NCBI RefSeq assembly: GCF_016086655.4
Contig: NC_052137.2
Span: 19,879,041-19,943,040 of the forward strand
Reading direction: 5' to 3'
Length of the DNA: 64,000 bases
From: Lepeophtheirus salmonis
Taxonomy: Eukaryota; Arthropoda; Copepoda; Siphonostomatoida; Caligidae
Shown here: in pieces, positions 24,330 through 36,770 of the stretch
How positions within the stretch are numbered: the stretch's first letter is position 1
How the letters are laid out: each line of letters starts with the position of its first letter
The notes under the pieces: generated by a model
Seen by the model: only the letters and a program-made list of their open reading frames with translations
Told to the model about the DNA's origin: nothing
Databases searched by the model: none
Translations under genes and position numbers: made by a program

Positions 24330-26290
24330 ATGAAGAGAATCTTCTTTTGTTGTAATTTTCCACAATTACAGTTTGTGAAACATGACATCGAACTCACCCT
24401 CTCTACTCTCCTTTGTACGAAAAAAAAAACCACCAGCTTCAGATGGACCAATGGAAGAATAGTCATCATTCTTAAAAAAGATAACACAATTGATTTTAAG
24501 AACTTGGGATCAATATTGGTTCTTAATGAAAATCATATAATTGTATTTGGGATTTTGGGAGAACAAATCAACAGATCTTGAATAAAAAGATTGGAATAGC
24601 ACAGAAAGAGTTTTTAAAGCACAGAATAAACTCATATATTTCGCAAAATATTGAAACTATAATTGATTCTATTAAGCTAGCATTTGGATCGACTTAAAAA
24701 AAGCTTTTGATTCTATTTCCCATAATTGTATTCTTTATGAGGATTAACCAAAAGTTTCTTTAATCCGGTACGGGGACTTTTGTGTAAGGACTCATCATAA
24801 ATTTGGATTGATGGGGTTACGAGTGATGCAATTTTATTGAAAAAGAGCTGAAGACAAGGTTGCTTGTTTGCTCGTCTCCTGTTTATATTCACTATTTAAT
24901 GGCTAGTGTGGGACATAATAAAAATATATAGTGGATTTAGTTCCTGTACTCCCTTAATATGTTGGATCTGTATGCAGACGATTTGACAATAACTATATAA
25001 GCTTACTTGGAGTCCCAAATAATCTAGAGGATAACTTTGCTGCTGAAAAAGTTTAACAAAGATAGAGATATATCTGGTCTAGAGCTAAACAATGTGAAAG
25101 ATCCCCAATTAAGACCACAGTATAAATACCTGCAGAATAAAAAAAATAAATAATATTCTTGTCCTTGAGTGGGATAGGGATGGAAGTCATATGCGTAATT
25201 CGGATCGTGTTTGTTAGTTGAATAATCACAGATTGAGTAAGTAGGGAGAGTTTAATCTTCAGAAGACGATTGATCTTTATAATATCTTTGTTATATCTTA
25301 AATAGTTTATGCATCTGGTGCATCTCAAAGGATTGCTGACAATGCCATAACAAAAAAAAAGGTTACCAAAACGGTTTCATAAAAGTTATTTGGAAGCTAT
25401 TGAAAGTCCCAGAGTACAACTACTTGGAAGAATTTCTCTTCTATCAAAAATTATCCCTAAAATTTATATAATAATTACTATAAATATTGCAAAATACACA
25501 ACCTTGGAATGGAGAAATATATTTTTCCCTCGGTGCAATTTCTCAGGAGTGGACCCAGCACAAATAATCGTCTTATATTTGTGGCCTAAGTAGGCTTAGA
25601 AATCATGTAAAGTAAGAACTCGTTCTCTTGGCATCGATTCTTTCAAAAATTTATAAGAAAATTTCATTGATCTTTTATCAAAAGTTTACCAAGAGTGGAG
25701 AACAGTTGTTTCCAGCCCACCTGTTTATAAGTGGGCAATGATGGGTTCTGATCTGTCTAATGGTTTTATTATCACTTCTCCTTACATGGGCTGTAGTACA
25801 AAGGGTAGTTTGGAATGGTCAGCCTACGTATGGCTCCATTACGACAGTTAATATAATTAGTAATAATTACAGGAAAAAGTATTATTTTAAAAACTTGATG
25901 AATCAAGTAAATTTGGAGCTATCTCAAAAATATCTTAATTATCCATGACATTTCTGATAGCTTTATTTTCAATTGCAGTCGTTTCTTATTACCTCTGATT
26001 AGGTATTCATATTCTTATGGATTGTCAGTGCCCTGGCACTTGAAAAGGGAACATCCAGCGGCAGATGTGGATGAGGGGAAGAAATTATACGAAAGGTTTT
26101 TAGATGTTCTTGTGCTATCAGAGTCATGGCGAAGTCGAATTTTAAAATATCTACTTATATAGCAGATGCTAAGAAGTATACGGCACAATTTCAAATTCCT
26201 CGGGATGTATTTATTTCAATTCTCCCTGTAAAGACTGCTGTAAGCTATTTAACTCTGTGGGTCATGCTTTTAGTAATTGTCAGGCTCTGT
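24330..26290 (+). mobile_element. Non-LTR retrotransposon relic (reverse transcriptase plus C-terminal CCHC)
   Basis: Reverse transcriptase blocks occur in order on the plus strand across several frames. PPASDG at 24430-24447 is the block before RT1. VIILKKDN at 24462-24485 follows, then a LGSILVLNE-like RPISL block. DLKKAFDSISH is at 24691-24723 (first catalytic Asp). RQGC is at 24852-24863, YADD at 24971-24982 (catalytic pair) and SGLELN at 25073-25090. About 1.24 kb after YADD, 26226-26280 reads CKDCCKLFNSVGHAFSNC, which fits CX3CX7HX4C, the C-terminal zinc motif of early-branching non-LTR clades (R2, R4/Dong, L1-like). Stops and frameshifts are frequent, so the element is dead. No LTR, protease or integrase is seen. 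The 3' end and any restriction-like endonuclease could not be located. Confidence 0.85.
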
Positions 26291-26319
26291 GAAAACTGAG
26301 ATAGTTTGTTTTACTCAAT

Positions 26320-26772
26320 TTGAAGGGAGTTATAGAAACAGTGGTTTCTCCAATTCTACTATTTGGATTTTCGAGTAGAAATGTTAATTCTCCAGAAAAG
26401 ATCAAAGCCATTTTAAATTGCAAAGCTATGATCTCAAAGATACTGACACATTTGAAATCTATAAACGTGGAGGAATTAAGAGGTATTTTCATTGCTATAG
26501 CTTCTTGCTATACTGTTTTTAAGATTGAAATTCCAGATGAGAACATCTCCAATTCAAAGTTTACTGAAGATCTAATTAAATTTCATCTTTCATTCTTTGA
26601 CGCAAGATACTTGTTGGTTTTGTTTAAGATTATTTGCAATTTTAAAAAGTCCAAATCTTTTAGTTTGAAAAAGTCGTTTGCTTGTTGTTTGTTTCTTTAT
26701 TATTGCCATTTTTTATTAATTTTACGGTTGCTTTTTAACTTTGAGAAACTTGTTCTTTCTCATATTGGTTAG
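26320..26772 (+). other. 150-codon ORF of unknown meaning just 3' of the retrotransposon CCHC motif
   Basis: Longest single ORF in the window. It starts 40 bases after the CX3CX7HX4C motif on the same strand, in a different frame. The N-terminal ~90 residues (GVIETVVSPILLFGF, VEELRGIFIAIASCYTVF) look more protein-like than the low-complexity end. It might be the continuation of the retrotransposon protein after a frameshift, but no endonuclease signature was seen. Function not assigned. Confidence 0.25.
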
Positions 26773-28739
26773 ACATCGTTTTAAATACTGTGTTGGAGTG
26801 GTTTGTAGTATTTTGAATTATATTGTTCTTTTTTTCTAGGATAGTAATTTAGTTCAATACCTCATAAAACTTAAGAACAGATTGTGATGAAATTTTGCCA
26901 ACTCTCTTTTGAAGGTTGGTACGCACTGAAAATTAGCTGACTAAAAAAAATAGTGTCGTTTCTGTGGGAAGCCTGGGACTTTTCAGCACATTTGTATACT
27001 TATCTATAAATGCCTCGTTTTATACGCCATGGTAAATATGCTTTTTTTATATTTTAAAAATGGTCGCCATGATTTTCCATATGAATAGGTTTATTTGAAC
27101 ATTTTAAAGTTTTTTTCGTATAAATTGGCATTATTCATGATGATAAATTCATACTTCTTAGTACATGTTAGCATTTTAATCTCAACTATGATTTCTAAAT
27201 TAGAGGTAACTTTTTTTTCATACTTGAAGTTGATCTTTTAGGCAAACAAATTATATCCTAATTCAATAATATGAGTCTAAATATATATTGCACAAACTAT
27301 TAATATTCCTAATATTTAATTAGAATATTCACTAACGTATTTGAAAATTGGTATTTATGTTTAATATCATGTACAATTTATGATTATGATGGTGGTTATG
27401 ATTGTGCATTTAAAAAACCAATGTTTTTATTTTCATTCTCTCAAACTATTCTAATAGTGAAAATATATATAAATTTATCAACAGTTGCTGACGTTTTTAT
27501 TTTTAAACATAAATGAAACGAAGAGTAAATGTAAATTGTACCATTAACGGGAAGAGATGAGTAAACCAAATAACTACTCGTTTTGTAGACAAAGTACATT
27601 GAAATACAATGAATCTATATCAAAGAAAAGTTTGTCTCTTTGAATGTATGAGTACATGACAACAAGTGGCAGGGTGTAGTGTATATATATAGTATAAAGA
27701 AAACAAGTTATTTTTTGGTTCAAAATTGGCTTTACATAAATTATTCTCTACAACAAAATCACAATTTTCTTAAAGCACTGGAGCAGCATATGCTTCCCTT
27801 AGTAGGGTTTGATCAATTGATTCCAAATATACCCTTATTTTTACTCTGTTACCCTTTTGGCCTTCAGAAAAGGCCATTAAGTTTTTTTATTTAAGCCTAT
27901 TTTTAAGGTTCAAAGCTTTTTTCGATGGTATTGGAACGATAATCTGTGAGATTTGAGTATACTCATTAACTCGGTTTTGGGTCATTTGTTTGGCATTGCA
28001 TTTTTTGAGATTATTCTAAAATTAAATAAATCATTACGACCAAGATATCAATACTTTTCACTGTATCAACCGGTTGTACCTCCAATTAATTATAGCACAC
28101 TTTTTAAATGATTTTTATAGAACTGAGAAAAAAAATTGAAACTTTTTTTTTCTATTTACTAATTAATAATTATTGACTTCTGATGCAAAGTTATACTAAA
28201 ATCTACTCACATTTGCCAACAAAAATGTTTCGAATATAAAAGGAGTTCCAATTCAATACATTTTAGTTAAATATTATATAAAAATATATATTTTGGTAGG
28301 TTGCATAATATGCATATGTGCAACAAAAAGTGTATAAAATTAAAAGAGTAAACATAAATGAAACGAAGAGTAAATTGCAAATATATCAGATAATATTTCA
28401 ATACAATTGCAGGTCTTAGAGCCCAATTAATATTAATTGTTTGGAGCTGATATCAATTATATGGGGATTTAAAAACTATCTGGGTATTAACACTTTTGAG
28501 ATAGATTTTTTTAACTTACACTAGAAAAACTAGGGTAAATATATATAGAAGAGTTACTCTGGACACTATATGATTTTTATGGGAATTTCTATGTCGTTGA
28601 TTCAATTTAACATTTAACAATGTTTGGTGACCACAAATATAGAACGGATGTAAGCATTATTCTATGTTTGATAAAATAAATGATTAATTATTTTGTATAA
28701 TTAATAATGATAATTATAACATTTAAAAGTAATGACACA
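26773..28739. other. AT-rich stretch holding one exact 27-bp direct repeat pair
   Basis: No coding motifs. An identical 27-base string occurs at 27504-27530 and 28349-28375, 845 bp apart, in the same orientation. The 71-codon ORF at 27679-27894 lies between them and has no recognisable motif. Confidence 0.45.
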
Positions 28740-29215
28740 TCAGAGGTCAAACAGATTGATTAAGGATAACTATCCAGATTCAGAAGTATAACTCAAAGTG
28801 CAAAAGACGTTTGGGAAAAAAATCTTTATAATGTCCCTTCTATCATGAAGGACATGTATCCACGACAAGTTATGGTTTTGGCAGGTTTAGCAGCGAAGGT
28901 AATGTTAAGACGCCCTTCATCTTTAACGTCTTATCCGCTAAATCATGAAAGACCAACCTTGGATCTGGCCGCAAGACAGAACACCCTGTCATATCATCTT
29001 AAGAATACTCGATGTACGTCCCAGAGTTATTAGCCTTCTAACACGCCGGAATTGAAGCTTTTAGACTATTTTGTCTGGGGCGGTATTGAACAGATTTTTT
29101 CTACATTAACACAAGATCTGTGAGAGATAAGATAAGGAGGGTATTCTGGACTTTACCCAGTGTAACATTCAAGAAGCCTATGGGACGTTTCCGGGGACTT
29201 TGTAAATGTGTGGTA
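28740..29215 (+). pseudogene. Mariner-type transposase relic, C-terminal half
   Basis: At about 28868 the frame reads VMVLAGLAAK, corresponding to the VMVWGxxxSxG block after the first catalytic region. At 28972-28992 QDRTPCH marks the second catalytic Asp block (QDxAPxH). At 29046-29081 PELKLLDYFVWG marks the third block. The gap between second and third Asp is 89 bases, not a multiple of three and shorter than in the 16.6-kb element, so sequence was lost. Three frames are needed. The N-terminal half is not found upstream. Confidence 0.75.
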
Positions 29216-32200
29216 AAAGCTAAATGCAATTTTATTTATTGAATGTCAAATTTATGTTATAAGGAGGATTTTTGTGGAAATTTTAACAAAAGTGGTTAAG
29301 AAATAAAATCACAGCAGCATTGTTTTTTTTCTGCTTGCGAACGTTTAGATTGTTTATATTTATCGCGTCTGCCAGTATTTTCTCACTATCTCCAGTAAGA
29401 GACTCAAGTGCTATAATTAGCTTAGTAGCCCATGGACAAAATATTCATAATTTTTTATATTATGAAATATATATATATAGTATATCTTACTTATTTTAAA
29501 AATTGTGAAGAATTAATATGCAAATAATAGTTGCTGGAAGTACTTATGATTGTTCAATTTTTGTTTGTATTTGTCCTTTCTTAGCTTACAAATTGACATT
29601 TTGCATACATTTGAATAGATCATGCCTCTACAAGATTCAATCTTCTGCTTTGTATGTTAGTTTCAATCCATGAAATTTGAGAGGCAAGTTTTATTATTTT
29701 TTGTTTTAATGTAAAAAAAAATTGATGAGTAAAAAAGATAATATTCTTATTAAGCTATTCAATACATTCAGAAAATGTATTACTACTTAAAAATATTATT
29801 TTTATTATATCTTAATAAATTCGAAAACGAGTACTTATAAAATAATATTAAATAACTGAGAAAATACTCTTAAAAGAAAAGAAACGAACCATAGCTCAGA
29901 TAAAGATAATTGAATTGAAAAATATAACCGTTTTGAAACTTGTCGATAAAAAATAATGACTATATATCGAAGTACTCGTTATGTAAATTGATATGGAATG
30001 ACTCTTACGCAATCTTAATTTTAATTCAAATTTCGATTTCAAGTAATATGTGTTGTTTAAATATTTTATGGAATATTCCACTCAGTCCATAATCGAAACC
30101 CGAAAAAGATCGAAATTGGATGTACTCCTCCTAAAATACTAGTTTCATATCGTATCGAATCATTTTCTGTAGGTTAAACGTTTGATTTATTAATTTTTAA
30201 AAGTGTCAAATGACAGTTACAAAATAATCATTATTTCATTTATCCTCTATACTATAATAAAAATTGTTGCATTTGTACAAATTGAGAATTTCTGTCATGC
30301 CAGGACAGATGCATACTTTAACTATAAAATAAAAGTTGTATGGAATTTGAATTTACGTATGGGGGGCTATGTTTTATTATGACCAGATCCGATTCCTGGT
30401 CTCAATGGAGAAAATTTGGTTTTCCGCTTATAAATTGATTTTTTCATAAAACAAGATTAATTCCCGGGGTCTCAGCTTTTTAAGATTGGGTTATCGCTGC
30501 GAAAATGCATAAAAAACAAACAAACAAAAAAAATGCAAAAACTAATTTTTATACAAACGAAAAAAGGAAGAACGTATATTGAATACAAAGGAAAAAAAGG
30601 GGATTAGTTACAATAACAAGAAAAAAAGAAAATGAAGAAGATATTGAGATAGAAAAATAAACTCTCTTTAGTAAACTTCAGCAAAATCCAGTCTTTTTAC
30701 TTCTACTCTGTTATTTTTGAGTATTTGCAAAAATATTATCATTTGACTGCTTATAATTGTACGTAAAGCACTTATTATCTTGGAACTTTGTAAGTGCAAA
30801 CTAATAACAGTTTTTCTATTTTTTTCGTGTTTTTTTTATTTTTTAAATCAATTATTATTATTTTATAAATTGAAGAGGAATTTTTCATAACCGACGTTTT
30901 GATGTCTTCAATATTTTATTTTTACTAAAATATATGTACATGTCTACTAGCAAAGTGTTAGCGGTATTACTCAGGCCAAGGAGGGAGCGGGAAGTCACAT
31001 TGACAATGGTCAATACAATTTTAATACTGTATATACCCCTTCAGCACGGGTGAGCGTGCGGGTATTATATAATTCATTATAAATAATATACCACTTCTAT
31101 ATTGAATGGAATGTGATAATATAAATTTGAAAAAAAAAGAGAAGGTTATTAACCTCAAATAACATACATACACAGAAAACTTTAATTAGAAGTTCATCTG
31201 TGATTTTTGTTGAAAAGTTAACAAATCAAAGTTTGCGAAGAAAATTGCAAAAACTGTTTGCACTTATTTTGCAAAAAAATACAAAATAACTTTTTTTTGC
31301 ATTGGTTATAGGAACACAAATCTACCAAGATTTTTTTCGTACTTGCAAAAAAAAGAGTAAAACAGAATAATGTGAGTCGAAAAAATAAACCCACTATAAC
31401 TGGATCATTTTTGCAAATATTGCAATAATTATGTTAGGAAATTTTATAGACATTGAAAAATAAATATCGTACTTCAATATTAAGGTTATAATTTTATGTC
31501 CAAAATGCATTGTAAATATTTACATTTGATATAAAAAAAAGAATTAAAAAAATTGGAAGAATAATAAATTATTAAAAAAATGATATATATTTCAGTTCAA
31601 CATCAATTTTTATTTGGCAAATTTATATGGAAGCAAATTTCTACGAACTTTATTAAATCTAAAAATGCACTTTTCTATTATAAACCTTTTTATATACCCC
31701 CCACCCGAAAAAAAAATAAGCAACCCTCTTTTGCCTTAAAAAGGTTCAAAAGAAGTCTCCATGCAAAGTTTCAGCCTCCTAGTACCAACAGTGTAGTCCC
31801 ACATAAAAGATACACACAAATGTATATTTACAGAGTATCCTCGCAATATTCACATCACTGTCCAAATTATTAAAAAAAAGTGTATATTGTCTTTTCATTG
31901 ACACCTAATATCTCTGAATTTTTCCGTGTACTCCTGCTGGTATAAAGTTAAATAAACTTATCGAACAGGCATTTTTAGAGATAAATATAATGTAAAAATT
32001 ATATGTATTTATAATAAAGCTGCCCATAAAGGACCCACAAGAATCAATTAACTATTATTACTTCTAATTCTAAGAAAATTCTTTTTTTTTATTTAATGCA
32101 CATCAATATTATCATAGATTACTTAACATCTGTACAGACACTAGAAACATAACCTCATTAATATAATAACTAATTTATAATTCTTATATTAAATAATAAT

Positions 32201-33904
32201 TGCAGAAGATATTTATTAGTTTTTGTTAAAATATGATGAATCATGATTGCGGAGAGATAGATTTATTGTCCATTGAAAGCCCTCATTTATGGTTTAAGCT
32301 ATTAATCTTGGAGTTGGGTAAAAGTCAGATTTTGCACCAAAAATTTCATTTTTGGTGGTGAAACTTGAAAGAGTGCATCAAAAGCAATTATCAAGTATGA
32401 TTGAATTAGGTTGAAGACAGAGTTAATTGTTTCCTTCTATTCCCTTTATATTTAAATTATAACACCATATCTTCTATATTAGTGTTTATGAAGAGAGGGG
32501 ATATATATACTTATGTATATATTTATTTTGTAAGATATGTCCTACCAGATTTAGAATAGAAATATATGCATGATACAAAGTACACTGTTTTATTCTTAGA
32601 ATATATCCTTGATATGATCGGATAACTGCTGGTAGGATTATTAAAAGACAAAATCGAACTTACCAAGTACGTCTAGACAATGGTCGTATTTATGTGAGGA
32701 ACAGGTGAAAAGAAGACTCCGAGAAAATCTGAAAAAGAGGGTTCAAACTTATTTAATTTATTATTAATATGTTTGTATAATAAATTGAACTGAAGCGCGC
32801 GAAACAATAAGAAAAAAAAGAAGAACGATATTGGATAGTACATACATTTTAATATTTCTTTGTGATTTGAAGGGAAGAGGGATTGCATATATATATATAT
32901 ATTTATTTATTTATATTATTTAAGATATGTCTTACCAGATTTATAAAAACGCAGTAATGATGCAGTGAAGATTTTATTGGTCCCCTAAAACTTGGCCGTT
33001 CAACACTTAATCAAGTAAAAATACCCACTAGGTATCTTTTTATGTAAATAAATAGAAAAGTGATCCGTCAAAGGTTCTAACAGTCAAGGTCTTTTATATG
33101 TTTTTTTCTTTCAATGAAAATACTTATTGATTATTTTTATGTTTTCTAATAATTAGTTACTTTCTATTTCGAACTCAAAAGTAGCTTTGCCCATCAAACA
33201 TAACATTCATTAAAGTATGACTTCGGCCGTTTATCGTTCACTAGTTTTACTTTTCAATAATAGTGATAAAAAGGATGGGGTAAAGAATTTGGCAGGTAGA
33301 TGGGTACTAGGGTATAACATTAAAGGGTAGTTGTTCAGGAGTTAAGTGGCTTGTACCCATTGTATAGCTATTACCATCTCAGCTGCATCACTGCCAATTC
33401 TATTTCTTCTTATACATAATATGTTTCATATTGTACATTTACTCTCATAAACTATTTCATGCGAAAAATCTTGATAGTATATCTGAGGAAGACTGTAAGA
33501 GCACTTGATTGGAATAGCAAAACAACTCATAAATTCAAATGTAAGTGTATGAAAATAAGTATTCACTTAATACGCAGTTATAATAAAAAATTCTAAAAAA
33601 AAGAACATATGAAATTAATAGATATAATCAAAAAAATGTTAGTATATACGTGAGCATTTAATTGTATTATTTCAAACTTAATTAGAAGGTCTCAATAAAA
33701 TAGTATCATATTTTTCCCCTTAATTTAAAGAAAAGTTTTTGATTTATTAATGAAAATTATATTTTAATTTATTTTTTAGGCTGAAATTAATATCTTTTTA
33801 AAGGAGATAAATTAATATGTATATTAATGGACCCATATTATGATTAGAAAAATCATTTTGTCCCAAGTTTTTTTTCGGTATATATTTACAACACAGATAC
33901 ACTG
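29216..33904. other. Long AT-rich stretch, no supported gene
   Basis: Contains (TA)n runs at 29467-29476 and 32887-32902, poly-A-rich DNA and a more GC-rich patch at 30955-31065 without coding sense. The 97-codon ORF at 31580-31873 is low-complexity and unconvincing. Confidence 0.4.
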
Positions 33905-34230
33905 AGCTGTAAATCACATACCAGCTGGTATATTAAAAAAGGTCCAAAAATGATATGGAATCCTGTCAATTCAAATAATGTTTGACAGAAGAGCAGCTTA
34001 GCTGCAATGACATTTTATGAGACTAGCAGTTATTAGAGGAAGGAAATAAATACAATTGCTACTCCATATCTATCTAGCAAGGAGATGGAAAGGAGTTACG
34101 CTTATGTTGATCATTAGATCTACTCTGAATCCAACAAAGACTTAAACTTATAACTCCCCCACAAATCATCAGTATTACCGCCTCTATCTTTCATGTGTAC
34201 ACACACTAGTAATAACTTTTTGCTAAGATG
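33905..34230 (+). repeat. Family B repeat copy followed by a family F block
   Basis: Family B core: CTGTCAATTCAAATAATGTTT, GAAGAGCAGCTTAGCTG, ATGACATTTTATGAGA, then GGAAGGAAATAAATAC and a TAGATCTACTCTGAATCCAAC end. Directly 3' (34150-34230) is a block starting ATAACTCC-CAC and containing TTCATGTGTACACACACT, also found at 35109 and 36009. Confidence 0.6.
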
Positions 34231-34648
34231 TTCTCTCTACTTAAAATCATAGAGCAAGGAGCGAAAAGAAGACCATGAAATTGTCAAATATAGTCGGCTA
34301 CGTGACAATTTTTTTATCCGCTAGGAGCGTGGAGTATATTTAGAAGAGCATAAGATAGTTCCACTACGACCAGAACATTTAGCACTTTCGAAAAAACAAT
34401 TGAATTGAAGGGCTTTAAAGTAACAAGCACATAACGTCACAGCATGAAAAGAATGAGAGTGAAAAAATGACGTTACAAAGTAACAAACTTAAACATAAAA
34501 CCTGATTTATACACCAATAACTTAGTTTTGTTTATGTACAGAATGAGAACCCAATACTTTCAGTATTGTTTAACTACAATTTCCCCCCGTTCTAATTAAT
34601 TACAAGGTTTCATTAAGTTTTGTTTTATCCTGTGTATTAAGTGTACTA

Positions 34649-34975
34649 ATGTCGGAGAAACAACAAAAAGAACAACGCGTTTGGGATCTCCTCCGAACTA
34701 GTGTTGGACACGAGTAGGCTGCAGAGAACGTTGCTATCCCCGTCCGAACTGCCTAACAACATCAAGGAGAACCAAAATTTCTGCAGCATCAATATGACTT
34801 ACTTCTAGTCTATATTCGTGTGGCCCTTCTTCAGTCCTAACCCCAACCTCCTGCCAATTTTGAATGTCTTGACATCGTGGTACGTCATGGGCATGGTCTT
34901 CATCGTCAAGAGCTCCAAACTGTTAACAGGTTTGTTGATGTTGTTATTAATTTTGAAGGAGGATTTATTGCATAA
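34649..34975 (+). pseudogene. Mariner-type transposase relic, N- and C-termini fused by deletion
   Basis: Begins with ATG at 34649 and reads MSEKQQKEQRVWDLLRTSVG, a typical mariner N-terminus entering the first helix-turn-helix; AAENVAIPVRTA follows with two stops. After ~100 bases the frame at about 34822 gives FVWPFFSPNPNLL, the degraded third-Asp block (WPxxSPDLNPL). The end at 34919-34975 reads RFVDVVINFEGGFIA and stop, the EGGFIE-type C-terminus. The central catalytic region is missing (a full gene would be about 1 kb), so it is a deletion derivative. The C-terminal style resembles the copy at 61735-62134. Confidence 0.75.
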
Positions 34976-35082
34976 AAAATATAGATGTATATAGTATTTA
35001 AACTTTTTTCATTATTAACCTTTGATATTTACAATGTTACTGAAAATCGACAAATAACCATCCAAATAGTTATTTCATGAGT

Positions 35083-36110
35083 TACCTCTGCTATTCACAA
35101 TGTTACTTTTATAACTCCAAAGTAGCTCCTTAGTGTTGCTCTCCGTCATTAACGTGCACATACACACTTTATGCTCAGATGTAGAGATGTGAAAATTATC
35201 CAAATCATTGTGAGTGATTATTTGAAAGACTATATCCAGGCCAAAATATGTCCCTTACTTCAAATAAAGATTCTAAACTATACCTTAAATCATTCCACTT
35301 GTTTGCGTAGAAAGCCTATAATTGACTCAAATATTTCAATAAAATATTGGGCTGTATGTATGAGGACCAGTAAAAAATAAATTGAGAGTTCTTCCTAATT
35401 GCTTTTTGTTCAAGATTGTTTTTATGTTGATAGACAGCATATTTTGCTTTAAATAACCCCTATATTATAAAAAACTATCATAAGAGTCGGTTACTTTAAA
35501 TCATACAAGAGTCAGTATAGGAAAACACCTGAAAGGGGAATACAATACACCTTTTAAAAAACTAATCGAGACTAGGGATGTAAATCGTGTGAATTTTTTA
35601 GCAGGCTTGTTTTTTTTGGATTTGTTAATTTGAAGAGTGAATTTTCTTTTCCTTAGCAGTTGTCATTATTATTTAGTTCCTGAGTAGTGAACTTTCCTAA
35701 ATATACTATTTATATTCAAAAACCTGATTGAACATTCGTGCGAGCTCATAAAATATGGAGAGTAACCTTGAGGATTTGTTGCGGAGTTATAATTGTAAGT
35801 AATTGTTGGACTCAGAGTAGAATTGGGCATAGACCTCGGAGTAATTCTTGTCAATGTATTTGTTTATTTTCTTATCCCCTCCTCCCTTGTCACAACTGAT
35901 TGTATCTGATATCCTCCAAAACATTCATCAAATTGTGAGAGCTACCACGATGTTTTTCTGTTACTTTTTTTAACATGCCCAATACACACAATTTTCATCA
36001 CTTCTTATAACTCCGCACACCTCCTTAGTGTAACTCTCCATCATTCATATGCAAACACACTTTACACTTAGATGTAGGGATGTGAAAGTTAACTATATAC
36101 TTGTGAGTGT
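35083..36110 (+). repeat. Family F direct repeats
   Basis: 35083-35215 and 35985-36110 align in the same orientation: TATAACTCC, CTCCTTAGTGT, CTCTCC(A/G)TCATT, CACACTTTA, AGATGTAG(A/G)GATGTGAAA and TTGTGAGTG. A third, shorter match is at 34150-34230. Between them lies AT-rich DNA with no supported gene. Confidence 0.6.
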
Positions 36111-36169
36111 AAATCAAAAAGAAAATTTTATATTAAAGAATTTGATAGACAAATATTTGCTGACAGTGA

Positions 36170-36770
36170 TCAATATATATGAGAATAATATTATACAAAG
36201 CCATGTTAACCACCCTAACAATTGAAAGAATGTTTGGGAGAGAGGAAATATACAGAAACATCACTCCGTAATTAGCAATGATATAATGAGAAATTACTCT
36301 TATATCGATCTTCAATTCTATTCCAAGCCCAACAAGTACATATATATGTAATAATTCATCAACGTAAAAGTGTTACTTTTTGTCTTTCAAGCGATATTGA
36401 TTTATACTTATATGTCCTTTCTTCTAAAATTTATGATAATTATAATATTTTAATCAAATAAAAGTCATATATACAGGTAGCAACAACAAAAATCCGAGCC
36501 CTCTTAATGTTATACACCGGTATATTGAAAATAAAAAACCAAAAATTAACGTGGTAACTCAGAAAGTTTGAAGAATGTTTATTGAAAGAGCAGCTTAGCT
36601 GTCATAACGTTTTATTAGATTATATGGGAGCAGTCCTGGGATGCTTGAAAAGGAAGTAAACACAAATCCTAGTCCGTAACTATTAAAAACATAGGCAGAA
36701 TTTACTTCAAAGTCATTCCTAGAATTATAGTCTAAGTCCAATAAGGACTTTTTATCTTGATTTCCTAACC
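36170..36770 (+). repeat. Family B repeat, two copies
   Basis: Copies at about 36170-36345 and 36485-36770. The second is the best preserved: AACGTGGTAACTCAG, AGTTTGAAGAATGTTT, GAAAGAGCAGCTTAGCTG, TCATAACGTTTTATTAGAT and GGAAGTAAACACAAATCCTA, ending near AGTCCAATAAGGACTT. The inverted copy at 39470-39550 matches this one closely. Confidence 0.65.

Noticed and set aside
31580..31873. 97-codon ORF
   Set aside because: Low-complexity composition and no recognisable domain.
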